NCBI RefSeq assembly: GCF_965227785.1
Contig: NZ_OZ245785.1
Span: 3,100,001 to 3,164,000, forward strand
Length of the DNA stretch: 64,000 bases
Origin: Gracilimonas sp965227785
GTDB taxonomy: Bacteria > Bacteroidota > Rhodothermia > Balneolales > Balneolaceae
Direction of reading: 5' to 3'
Numbering within the stretch: position 1 is the first letter of the stretch; every line of letters starts with the position of its first letter. The notes under the pieces are model-generated. The model saw only the letters and a list, made by a program, of their open reading frames with translations. It did not search any database and was not told the origin of the DNA. The translations under genes were made by a program, and so were the position numbers. Below, in pieces: positions 1 through 7,866 of the stretch.

Positions 1-534
1 ATCAATCGGGATGCCTTCATCGCCAGAAGAAGTTCTGCGTTCCGGAAATCCTTCAAATTCACCGGCAGCTAAATCAATAAGAATATCGGTAGCCTGGTTT
101 AATCCGCCATAGAAATCACCGGCGCGAAAGCTCGGGGTCATTACATCATTAATAATCCGGTTGGCCATGATATCGGGTATGGCGCCTTCTAATCCATATC
201 CAACCTCGATGCGCATTTCCCGGTCCTGTTCAGAAATCAAAATTAAAACGCCATTGTTGCGCTGCTCATACTGTATATCCCAGGTGTTGAAAAGATTAGT
301 AGCTACATCCTCGATGGGGTAATTTTGCAGACTTTCGATGGTAGCAATCACAAAAGCATTGGTGGTGGTATCCCGATAGCTGCGTAGTTTATTTTCAAGC
401 TGCCGTTCTTCAGATGAGGTAAGTATATCAGCGAAGTCATTAACCATCCCGGTGGGACGGTCCGGTAAAAAATCCTGCCCAAATGCACTAACGGTTAAAC
501 TTAAAAACAAAAACAGGCTTAATAATCTACGCAT
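1..534 (-). CDS. TPM-domain (YgcG-like) secreted protein, 3' end cut by window
   Basis: The first 178 codons of a minus-strand gene whose C-terminus lies outside the window. It starts at an ATG at 534 and begins MRRLLSLFLFLSLTVSAFGQ, a clear signal peptide. The sequence DRPTGMVNDFADIL followed by NNGVLILIS and MRIEVGYGLEGAIPD is the usual signature of TPM-domain proteins (YgcG/Psb32 type), which are often membrane-anchored and exported. Full family members often carry a C-terminal transmembrane segment or Gly-rich tail, which cannot be seen here. The start overlaps the stop of the upstream TPM gene by 8 nt, so the two are probably translationally coupled. The cellular role is not well established; linkage to LemA is common. 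Confidence 0.85.
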   Translation of the reverse strand, partial: MRRLLSLFLFLSLTVSAFGQDFLPDRPTGMVNDFADILTSSEERQLENKLRSYRDTTTNAFVIATIESLQNYPIEDVATNLFNTWDIQYEQRNNGVLILISEQDREMRIEVGYGLEGAIPDIMANRIINDVMTPSFRAGDFYGGLNQATDILIDLAAGEFEGFPERRTSSGDEGIPID

Positions 535-988
535 CACTCTCTTCTTGTTGGTCTTCTTTTGTGTAGCTGATCTGGTTTGAAAGCTCATTCACGTCGTCTT
601 TTTGATAAGGGAAATTTTCTTTGAGTTTCTGTCCGATTTGCAGAATTACTTCACTTAAACCGGTTTCATAGTCTTCTTTTTTGAAGTAATCGAGAATCAA
701 CTTTAGCTCTTCCTCCCAAAATTCCTGCCCTACTTTTTCATGGATACCTTCATCCCCCCAAATAGCAACCTTGTGATCTTTCCAAGCCACATATACGATC
801 ACTCCATTTCGCAGTTCGGTCTCGTGCATTTTCAGCTCAGCAAAAACTTCCTGTGCCCGGTGTAAGGGAGAATCAGCTTTGCATTTTTTTTCGATGTGAA
901 CCCTGATTTCACCGGAGGTTTCCTTTTCTGCCTCCTTGATGGATTCTACTATAGATTGTTCCTGTTCTTCGGTAAGAAATTTGGCCAT
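527..988 (-). CDS. TPM-domain protein, cytoplasmic-type
   Basis: A 153-residue protein without a signal peptide. Its core (SGEIRVHIEKKC near residue 25, NGVIVYVAWKDHKVAIWGDEGIHEK near 62-85) matches the second, shorter kind of TPM-domain protein that typically sits beside LemA and a YgcG-like partner. The tail after residue 130 is acidic and low in complexity. It lies between lemA and the secreted TPM gene on the same strand, overlaps the latter by 8 nt and is preceded by a 98-nt gap containing a strong hairpin. A three-gene operon lemA-TPM-TPM is inferred. The biochemical function is unknown. Confidence 0.85.
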   Translation of the reverse strand: MAKFLTEEQEQSIVESIKEAEKETSGEIRVHIEKKCKADSPLHRAQEVFAELKMHETELRNGVIVYVAWKDHKVAIWGDEGIHEKVGQEFWEEELKLILDYFKKEDYETGLSEVILQIGQKLKENFPYQKDDVNELSNQISYTKEDQQEESDA

Positions 989-1004
989 TGGTTTCGGAGT
1001 ATTT

Positions 1005-1077
1005 AGATGTAAGACATAAGATGAAAGACTTCCTCCTGTCTTAAATCTTATGTCTTAAATCTTATGTCTTAAATCTT
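1005..1077. repeat. Hairpin built of 7-nt tandem repeats
   Basis: The right arm contains GTCTTAAATCTTAT at 1038-1051, again at 1052-1065, and 12 bases of a third copy at 1066-1077, which is a heptad period. The left arm 1005-1029 is the inverted complement of 1038-1062 with 22 of 25 positions matching. The 8-nt loop at 1030-1037 reads AGGAGGAA on the minus strand. It sits about 10 nt after the lemA stop codon and 17 nt before the start of the next minus-strand gene. It could be an intercistronic RNA structure, an attenuator or a small repetitive element. A second element of the same design is at 51381-51468. Confidence 0.85.
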
Positions 1078-1086
1078 GAGACTGGT

Positions 1087-1677
1087 TTAGTTACTGAAAT
1101 CTACGGTTGGGGCTTCCTGAGCACCTTCATCGGCCTGGAAGTATTCCTTCTGCTCAAAGCCGGCAATGGAGGCAATCAGGCTTGCAGGGAAGCGGCGTAC
1201 TTTGGTGTTGTAAGCTTGTGCAGCCTGGTTAAACCGGCGGCGTTCAGTGGCAATCCGGTTCTCAGTTCCTTCCAGTTGAGACTGTAGGTCTCTGAAGTTT
1301 TGATTGGCTTGTAATTCCGGGTATCGTTCAACGGTTACTAACAGACGGGAAAGAGCTCCGCTTAACTGGCTCTGTGCTTCCTGGAATTGTTGAAAAGCCT
1401 GCGGATTGTTCAGGTCGTTGGCATCAATGTTTACGGAAGTGGCGCGACTTCGTGCTTCAATAACTTCGGTTAGCGTTTCTGATTCAAAATCGGCAGCTCC
1501 GCGAACCGTATTCACCAGATTAGGGATTAAATCGGCACGTCGCTGATACTGATTTTCTACCTGTGCCCAGGCGCTGTTTACATTTTCTTCCTGAGAAACC
1601 AGGCTGTTGTTTACAGTGATTCCATAAAAAACGAAGAGTGCAATGACTCCGAGAATAATCCAAAATTTACCTTTCAT
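1087..1677 (-). CDS. lemA: LemA family protein
   Basis: A 196-residue protein with one N-terminal transmembrane helix (residues 5-22, signal-anchor like) followed by a helical domain. NNSLVSQEENVNSAWAQVEN and QRRADLIPNLVNTV are the strongly conserved LemA segment. Family members have an extracytoplasmic helical bundle; their function is not settled. It is the first gene of a minus-strand group with two TPM-domain proteins, a very common neighbourhood in Bacteroidota. The length is normal for the family. No clear Shine-Dalgarno sequence precedes the ATG. Confidence 0.93.
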   Translation of the reverse strand: MKGKFWIILGVIALFVFYGITVNNSLVSQEENVNSAWAQVENQYQRRADLIPNLVNTVRGAADFESETLTEVIEARSRATSVNIDANDLNNPQAFQQFQEAQSQLSGALSRLLVTVERYPELQANQNFRDLQSQLEGTENRIATERRRFNQAAQAYNTKVRRFPASLIASIAGFEQKEYFQADEGAQEAPTVDFSN

Positions 1678-1780
1678 GAGTAGTGATTTAGTTGTTTATT
1701 TATCGCCCTGCTACGAGCTGAATTATATTAAGGTTCAAAGATCTAAAATTTCATTCAAACAATAATCAAAAACTGTTCCA

Positions 1781-2482
1781 TTGTCACAACTGAATCCTAA
1801 ATTCATTTATTTTGACTTAGATGACACTCTCCTGGATCACAAAAAGGCAGAACAAGCCGGGTTGCGGGACGTGCATAATCACTTTGATATGTTTAACGGA
1901 ATTTCGGAAGACAATCTTCTGGAGACCTATGATCATATAAACAAGGGATTGTGGGAAGAATACGGACGGGGAGAGATTGACCGGCATGAACTGCACCGGC
2001 GCCGTTTTTCCGAAACATTTCAGGAGCTTGGTTTAGGTGAAGGCATGCATGAAGAAGCCGGAAAGGTGTATATGAATTACTACCGGAATCACTGGGAATG
2101 GATTGATGGTGCAAAAGAAGCCTACGATTTGATTGCTGAAAAATACAAGGTGGGGATAATCACTAATGGATTTGCAGAGACCCAACGACTGAAAATTGAC
2201 CAGTTCAAGCTGAGAGAGACAGCAAGTCAAATTGTCATTTCAGAAGATGTGGGAGTGATGAAGCCCGATCCCAAAATCTTTGATCATTCCACAGACTTAG
2301 CCGGGGTGAACCGGGAAGACATTCTTTATGTGGGAGATTCATTCACCTCCGACGTGGTTGGAGGCTCGAAAGCTAACTGGAAAGTGGCATGGTACACTAA
2401 AACCCCGATAGAGCAAGGCTACAAATTAGCCGATTTAATTTTCGATGATTATGATGAGTTGCTGAAAGTCTTGAGTCTGTAA
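1781..2482 (+). CDS. yjjG: HAD hydrolase, YjjG-type pyrimidine nucleotidase
   Basis: A 233-residue HAD-superfamily phosphatase. Motif I is FDLDDTLLDH with nucleophile D12 and general acid D14, motif II is IITNG, motif III lies around KPDPKIF, and motif IV is GDSFTSDVVGG. The helical cap is inserted after motif I, as in subfamily IA. The overall pattern matches noncanonical pyrimidine nucleotidases, which dephosphorylate pyrimidine nucleotides including damaged ones; exact specificity cannot be read from the motifs. The start is TTG, because no in-frame ATG occurs before residue 37, which is beyond motif I. A hairpin with a T-rich tail follows the stop. Confidence 0.82.
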   Translation: MSQLNPKFIYFDLDDTLLDHKKAEQAGLRDVHNHFDMFNGISEDNLLETYDHINKGLWEEYGRGEIDRHELHRRRFSETFQELGLGEGMHEEAGKVYMNYYRNHWEWIDGAKEAYDLIAEKYKVGIITNGFAETQRLKIDQFKLRETASQIVISEDVGVMKPDPKIFDHSTDLAGVNREDILYVGDSFTSDVVGGSKANWKVAWYTKTPIEQGYKLADLIFDDYDELLKVLSL

Positions 2483-2490
2483 AAAAATAG

Positions 2491-2517
2491 AAAGGCTGTA
2501 AGTGAGTTAGAGCCTTT
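2491..2517 (+). terminator. Likely rho-independent terminator after the HAD gene
   Basis: A 7-bp stem AAAGGCT / AGCCTTT separated by a 13-nt loop and followed by a short T-rich run. It sits 9 nt after the HAD hydrolase stop codon. The large loop makes it weaker than the other terminators in this window. Confidence 0.5.
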
Positions 2518-2577
2518 TCTTAAATAATCGTACCTTTGGACTTTCTGAAACCAAAACGCTTCAATCACTCCATCGGA

Positions 2578-4815
2578 ATGTCGCAAACTACGATTCAAGA
2601 ACCGGAAGTAACGCTCGAACTGGCCGAAGAACACGGCCTGAATGCAGAAGAATTTGAAATGATAAAATCCCGATTAGGTCGGGTGCCAACCTTTACAGAA
2701 CTGGGCGTTTATTCTGTGATGTGGAGTGAACATTGCTCATATAAAAACTCTATCGTTGAGCTCAAGAAGCTTCCCTCTGAAGGAGAGAATTTATTGGTGG
2801 GAGCCGGTGAAGAAAATGCCGGATTGGTTGATTTAGGTGACGGACTTGGATGTGCTTTCAAAATTGAAAGTCATAACCACCCATCGGCTATTGAGCCTTA
2901 CCAGGGTGCGGCAACAGGCGTTGGTGGTATTCACCGCGACATTTTCACGATGGGAGCCCGCCCGGTGGCAAGTTTGAATTCCCTGCGATTCGGCTCGATG
3001 GATAACCCGCGCGTCCGCTATCTGCTGGATGGTGTAGTTCGGGGGATTGGAGATTATGGAAACTCATTCGGAGTACCGGTCATTGCCGGAGAAGTTTGCT
3101 TCGACGAAAGCTATGAAGGCAATCCTCTTGTGAATGCCATGAGTATCGGACTGGTGAAAGAAGGGGAGACGGCTTCCGCTATTTCCAAAGGACTTGGAAA
3201 CCCGGTGATTATTGTAGGAGCTAGTACCGGCCGGGATGGAATTCATGGAGCCACCTTTGCTTCCGAAGAAATCAGCGAAGAAAGTGAAGCCAAGCGACCA
3301 AGTGTTCAGGTTGGAGATCCGTTTACCGAAAAGTTGCTGCTTGAAGCCAGCCTTGAAGTATTAAAAACCGGCGCAGTAATTGGCATGCAGGATATGGGCG
3401 CAGCAGGTATTGCCTGCTCAACTTCCGAAATGACAGCCAAAGGCGGGCAGGGGATGAAAATTGACTTGGATAAAGTGCCTGCCCGTGAAGATGGCATGAC
3501 GGCTTATGAACTGCTGCTTTCTGAAAGTCAGGAGCGCATGCTGATTGTGGCAGAAAAAGGCCGCGAGCAGGAAGTGATTGACGTATATGAAAAGTGGGAC
3601 CTGCACGGAGTGGTAATTGGAGAAGTCGTAGATACTGAAAATGTAACCTACTGGAAGGACGGCGATATTAAAGCCGATATTCCTGCAGACCATCTTGTGT
3701 TAGGTGGAGGAGCTCCTCAGTATATTCGTGAGACGAAAAAACCGGCTTACCTGGACGAAGTACAAAACTTCGATATCGACTCACTGGATCTCCATGATAA
3801 CTATTCCGAAACTGTAACCCGGCTGTTGGGCTCGCCAAATATAGCCTCCAAGCGTTGGGTACATGAGCAGTACGATACCATGGTTCGCACCAACACAGTA
3901 ACCGGGCCGGGGGCTTCAGACTCCGGGGTAATCCGTATCAAAGGAAGTAAAAAAGGCCTGGTTGCTAAAACCGACTGTAATGGCCGGTATGTATATCTTA
4001 ATCCCCGAAAAGGAGGACAGATTGCAGTGGCTGAGTCTGCCAGAAATGTAGTGTGTTCCGGCGCCAAGCCAATGGCTATTACCAATTGCCTGAATTTTGG
4101 AAATCCTTACAAGCCGGAAGTGTACTGGACTTTTAAGGAGGCATTGGGTGGGATGGCCGATGCTTGCCGTACTCTCAACACCCCGGTAACCGGCGGAAAC
4201 GTGAGTTTTTATAACGAAAATCCTAATAGCGCGATTTTCCCGTCTCCTATCATTGGGATGTTAGGGGTGATTGAGGACGTGGAAAAACATGTGATGACAC
4301 CAGGTTTCAAAAAAGAAGGAGATGTCGTTCTCTATATTGGGGCCGACCGAAAAGGACTGGGCGGAAGTGAATATCTGAAAACCATTCATGAACTGACTAC
4401 AGGTGATGCACCTGAAATTGATCTCAGCTTTGAAGCAAACCTGCAGCAGGCATTACTTACGGCTATTCAAACCGGATTGGTTACAGCTGCTCATGACGTT
4501 TCCGATGGCGGACTGGTAATTACCCTGGCTGAAATGGCTATTTTCGGGAAGAAGGGTGCTGAAGTTTCAGTGGAAACCATGAAAGGATCAAACCATGAAA
4601 TTCTATTTAGCGAAGCACAGTCGGGAGTGGTAATAACCATTCCGGCCGCCGAATTGCAGACGGCAAAACATCACTTTGAGAAAGCCAACGTACCTATGTT
4701 TGAATTAGGTGTGGTTAAAGGGGATACCTTGGAAATCAAAGACTTGGTTTCGCTGAATGTCTCTGCAGCTGAGAAGACCTACGAAAGTGTAATCCCCAAA
4801 GCAATGGAAGCCTGA
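2578..4815 (+). CDS. purL: Phosphoribosylformylglycinamidine synthase subunit PurL
   Basis: Catalyses the ATP-dependent conversion of FGAR to FGAM in purine synthesis, using ammonia delivered by a PurQ glutaminase with PurS. At 745 residues from the chosen ATG this is the small PurL type, which needs separate PurS and PurQ; neither is in the window. Typical segments are MWSEHCSYKNS near residue 45, the ESHNHPSAIEPYQGAATGVGG nucleotide-binding region shortly after, DMGAAGIACSTSEM in the middle and AHDVSDGGL near the C-terminus. An upstream in-frame TTG at 2536 would add 14 residues, but family N-termini fit the ATG at 2578 better. It converges on the AraC-type gene with only 5 nt between stops. 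Confidence 0.95.
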   Translation: MSQTTIQEPEVTLELAEEHGLNAEEFEMIKSRLGRVPTFTELGVYSVMWSEHCSYKNSIVELKKLPSEGENLLVGAGEENAGLVDLGDGLGCAFKIESHNHPSAIEPYQGAATGVGGIHRDIFTMGARPVASLNSLRFGSMDNPRVRYLLDGVVRGIGDYGNSFGVPVIAGEVCFDESYEGNPLVNAMSIGLVKEGETASAISKGLGNPVIIVGASTGRDGIHGATFASEEISEESEAKRPSVQVGDPFTEKLLLEASLEVLKTGAVIGMQDMGAAGIACSTSEMTAKGGQGMKIDLDKVPAREDGMTAYELLLSESQERMLIVAEKGREQEVIDVYEKWDLHGVVIGEVVDTENVTYWKDGDIKADIPADHLVLGGGAPQYIRETKKPAYLDEVQNFDIDSLDLHDNYSETVTRLLGSPNIASKRWVHEQYDTMVRTNTVTGPGASDSGVIRIKGSKKGLVAKTDCNGRYVYLNPRKGGQIAVAESARNVVCSGAKPMAITNCLNFGNPYKPEVYWTFKEALGGMADACRTLNTPVTGGNVSFYNENPNSAIFPSPIIGMLGVIEDVEKHVMTPGFKKEGDVVLYIGADRKGLGGSEYLKTIHELTTGDAPEIDLSFEANLQQALLTAIQTGLVTAAHDVSDGGLVITLAEMAIFGKKGAEVSVETMKGSNHEILFSEAQSGVVITIPAAELQTAKHHFEKANVPMFELGVVKGDTLEIKDLVSLNVSAAEKTYESVIPKAMEA

Positions 4816-4820
4816 TCAGG

Positions 4821-5666
4821 TTAAGCTGAGTACAAATGGGCTCTTTTATTTGAAATAGAAAGAGCAGCCAGCTTGGGTACGGTAAAATTCTTATCCAGGA
4901 ATTCTTTTGGGGTGATTCCAATTACTTTTTTGAAGTCTTTGATCATATGGCTTTGGTCAAAATAACCTAAATCATAGCCCGTTTCGGTCAGGCTTGATCC
5001 GGAGAATATCAACTGATTGAGCAGGTAATTAAAGCGGATCAGGTTGGCGTATTGTTTGGGGGAAAGTCCGGTAGCATGTTTGAAATTCTTCTCAAGGGTA
5101 GATTTATGCATCCCGAAAGACTCACAGAATTTTGAGATGGCAACCCCACCTTGTCTTTTTATCACTTCGGCAATAAAAGCCGAAATAATGTGATCCTGTT
5201 TTGGCTCTTTAACCTGAGTAACAAGCCAGGAGTTAATCTTTTCAATAATTTTTGGGGCCGATGTATTCTTCGAAGCTTCATCCATGGCAAGGTCAGCCAA
5301 TTCAGGCATTAGCTGCTGAAGGGGATATCCTACTTCACTCAATTCCTGAAGGCTTATTCCGGTTAGTTGTTGAATGGCCCCGGGTTTGAACCGCATTCCA
5401 AGACATTTTGTAAAGGGTTTTTGATATACCTTTACAGCTTTTCTGAATGCCGGAACCAAACTGCAATATTCAACTAAGTGCTTTTCAGAGTTTTCCTCAT
5501 CGTCTCTCAAATAACATCCATTCAGCATAAAAATAACATCCGTACTACCGTCAGGAATGATGAAGTCAAAGTCCTGCTTAAAATCTTCAGGATGGAGCGT
5601 ACTTACCCAATAAGATTCTACAAGATGGCTGACATTACCGGGCGCCGAATATTCAACATAATCCAT
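4821..5666 (-). CDS. AraC-family transcriptional regulator
   Basis: A 281-residue regulator. The N-terminal ~150 residues (YSAPGNVSHLVESYW, PDGSTDVIFML) resemble the DUF6597-type sensory domain found in many Bacteroidota AraC proteins. The C-terminal part (FCESFGMHKSTLEKNFKHATG and GYDLGYFDQSHMIKDFKKVIG, ending with TPKEF) is the double helix-turn-helix of the AraC/XylS family. The effector and targets are unknown. It is divergent from the small secreted-protein pair at 5808-7081, so it may control that operon; this is inference from position only. The ATG at 5666 gives a normal family length. Confidence 0.9.
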   Translation of the reverse strand: MDYVEYSAPGNVSHLVESYWVSTLHPEDFKQDFDFIIPDGSTDVIFMLNGCYLRDDEENSEKHLVEYCSLVPAFRKAVKVYQKPFTKCLGMRFKPGAIQQLTGISLQELSEVGYPLQQLMPELADLAMDEASKNTSAPKIIEKINSWLVTQVKEPKQDHIISAFIAEVIKRQGGVAISKFCESFGMHKSTLEKNFKHATGLSPKQYANLIRFNYLLNQLIFSGSSLTETGYDLGYFDQSHMIKDFKKVIGITPKEFLDKNFTVPKLAALSISNKRAHLYSA

Positions 5667-5807
5667 AAAATGTGACTCCTCCCATGTCGTTCGTGTATTT
5701 CAACGCAAAACAATAGTGAATGTTAGCGAGAAATTCGTCTTTTTTACAAGGAGAATACTATTCAGATTATGTATGATTCAGTCAACTTTTAAACAAATGG
5801 TTCTGCT

Positions 5808-6329
5808 ATGAAATTAATTGTGATTCTAACGATGATGGTTTTGGCTGTTAATAATACATCTAATGCTCAAACAAGCATATCTGATTTAAAATCGGAAGCT
5901 TACTTTGATTTTTGGGTTGGAGAATGGGAATTGTCGTGGACTGATAATCAGGGAAATGAAGGAGCAGGGACCAACACCATCGAGAAGATATTGGACGGAG
6001 TGGTAATTCAGGAAAACTTTATGGCTACTAAAGGAAACCTGGAAGGCTATAAAGGGAAGAGTGTATCCGTTTATAACCCGCAGCGCCAATCCTGGCATCA
6101 GGCCTGGGTCGATAATCAGGGAGGTTATATTGATCTGAAAGGATCAGTTGATGGAGATAAACGGATTTTTCAAACAGCGGAAAGACCGGGACCACAGGGA
6201 GGTACCATCATTAACCGTATGGTATTTTATGATATTAAGAAAGACTCTTTTACCTGGGATTGGGAGTCATCTCAGGATGGAGGAGAGAGCTGGTCGCTTA
6301 ACTGGAGAATAGAATACAAACGAAGATAA
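5808..6329 (+). CDS. Secreted DUF1579-like protein
   Basis: A 173-residue protein with a signal peptide (MKLIVILTMMVLAVNNTSNA, cleaved before Q). The mature part has FDFWVGEWELSW followed by a ligand-barrel-like pattern with repeated Trp and Gly (HQAWVDNQGGYIDLKG, TWDWESSQDGGESWSLNW). This matches small DUF1579-type proteins of unknown function, probably a lipocalin-like beta barrel. It is the first gene of a two-gene unit; the next gene starts 8 nt downstream. It is divergent from the AraC regulator. Confidence 0.75.
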   Translation: MKLIVILTMMVLAVNNTSNAQTSISDLKSEAYFDFWVGEWELSWTDNQGNEGAGTNTIEKILDGVVIQENFMATKGNLEGYKGKSVSVYNPQRQSWHQAWVDNQGGYIDLKGSVDGDKRIFQTAERPGPQGGTIINRMVFYDIKKDSFTWDWESSQDGGESWSLNWRIEYKRR

Positions 6330-6337
6330 AAAGGCAG

Positions 6338-7081
6338 ATGCATCAAAAAGTATTTTGTTTGGGAGTGATGTTGGCAGTGGTTTTATTAAACCCGGCATTA
6401 ACCTTGGCTCAGCATAAATCTGGTATAGAAGTTCTGAGCTTAAGTCAGAAATATCACGATCCAGGTAATGATTGGTCGGATGCAGTATTGAATATTCGTA
6501 TCCAGGAACCCAGGTTGCAGAACCCTCAGCGCTACTCAATACTGATATTGAATAACAAAACAGGATATTTCAGTCTGGTCCGTGATTCTGAAGTCGGGCA
6601 GGTTGAACGTATAATCGATGGGGAAGGAAGCTCGAGGGTACTATTAAACGGTTCAACCCAGATAGATGAAGATACTGTAAATGAATACCGCTTGGGAGAA
6701 GAGCGAAACTCAGGCTATCATTCTTTTTATGAAATGATGTACGGGTTGCCGATGTCGATAACTGAGAACATGTGGGAGAATATAAAAGATGCCGAATCTA
6801 CTACTCTGGAAGGACAGGAGGTATACAAAGTTCAGGTAAAACTGAAGGAAGCAATAATTAGCAAGCACTGGGTGCTTTATTTCGATAAGAACGACTATTC
6901 CCTTGCTGCATTGAAATTTGAACACTCAGGGGATCCAAACCGCCCCGATGAAATAATCATGTTTGACGGGGCCTATCACTTAGGTGAAATCTCGATTCCG
7001 AGATTCCGACATTGGTATCATCAGGAGAGTGGAGAATATAGAGGAAGTGATGTGATATTAAAGGCGCCAACCGACAAGTAG
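6338..7081 (+). CDS. Secreted protein, DUF6503-like
   Basis: A 247-residue exported protein. The leader MHQKVFCLGVMLAVVLLNPA ends near residue 24. The mature part is beta-rich; a region with NIKDAESTTLEGQEVYKVQV and HWVLYFDKNDYSLAALKFEH resembles the DUF6503 family, whose fold recalls LolA/LolB-type lipid-binding proteins. It follows the DUF1579-like gene by 8 nt and probably shares its transcript. The family assignment is from memory of the pattern and is moderate. No catalytic motif is visible. Confidence 0.65.
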   Translation: MHQKVFCLGVMLAVVLLNPALTLAQHKSGIEVLSLSQKYHDPGNDWSDAVLNIRIQEPRLQNPQRYSILILNNKTGYFSLVRDSEVGQVERIIDGEGSSRVLLNGSTQIDEDTVNEYRLGEERNSGYHSFYEMMYGLPMSITENMWENIKDAESTTLEGQEVYKVQVKLKEAIISKHWVLYFDKNDYSLAALKFEHSGDPNRPDEIIMFDGAYHLGEISIPRFRHWYHQESGEYRGSDVILKAPTDK

Positions 7082-7146
7082 CGGAACGAATATTCTTGTA
7101 TTCCACTTTTCCATGTTGACTATTTATCAAGAAAGAATATCACATC

Positions 7147-7866
7147 ATGGAAAACAAAATTGTACTCATCGTAGGTGGGTCAGGTGGAATTGGAAGTGCA
7201 ACGGCAAAGCGATTTGCTCAAGAAGGGGCCAAAGTAATTCTGGCTTCCCGCAATAAACCCAACGTCGAAAAAGTAGCTAAAGATATTAATGACAACGGTG
7301 GAGAAGCTTATGCCATCGAAGTGGACGCTACAGATCAAGCCTCTGTTGAGAAGATGACCAATGAAATTGCAGGTCAGCTTGGAAAAATTGATGTGTTGGT
7401 TAACGCATTCGGGCAGGGAATTATACAGCCCTTCATGGACATCAATCCCGTCGATGCTAAAGAAGTAATTGATACCAATGTGTACGGTACGTACCTGGTT
7501 ACCCAAACGGTCATGAAAAACATGAACGAAGATGAACCTACATCAGTCGTCATGTTTCCCGGCACCATGGGCAAATACGTCATGAAAAATGCTACCGTTT
7601 ATTCGGCATCTAAGTTCGCCATTCAGGGTTTTACCAAGGCATTGGTTGAGGAGCAAAGAAGGGGGAATACAAAATTTTCTCTGCTATACCTTGGTGGAGT
7701 AGATACCCCTTTCTGGGATGATGACAGAGTAAACATGAAGGTCAAAAAAGACATGATGCTTACCCCCGATGAAGTAGCTGAAGCTGTGTTCTATGCGGTG
7801 AACCAACCCTCCGGTTCGGTCATGAACGAAGTGGTTATTCAGCCGGAGAGTCATCAGTTGGTTTAA
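7147..7866 (+). CDS. Short-chain dehydrogenase/reductase
   Basis: A 239-residue classical SDR. The N-terminal cofactor loop is VGGSGGIGSATAKRF, and the active-site pair YSASKFA (Tyr/Lys) is present. The Ser that usually lies about 13 residues before this Tyr is not obvious: the segment reads FPGTMGKYVMKN, so Gly/Thr stand at that place. Substrate is unknown; related proteins reduce 3-oxoacyl or keto groups with NAD(P)H. The stop overlaps the stop of the convergent lysine aminotransferase by a few bases. Confidence 0.88.
   Translation: MENKIVLIVGGSGGIGSATAKRFAQEGAKVILASRNKPNVEKVAKDINDNGGEAYAIEVDATDQASVEKMTNEIAGQLGKIDVLVNAFGQGIIQPFMDINPVDAKEVIDTNVYGTYLVTQTVMKNMNEDEPTSVVMFPGTMGKYVMKNATVYSASKFAIQGFTKALVEEQRRGNTKFSLLYLGGVDTPFWDDDRVNMKVKKDMMLTPDEVAEAVFYAVNQPSGSVMNEVVIQPESHQLV

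Noticed and set aside
2536..2577. TTG start extending PurL by 14 residues
   Set aside because: Extra residues do not resemble PurL N-termini; ATG 2578 fits family.
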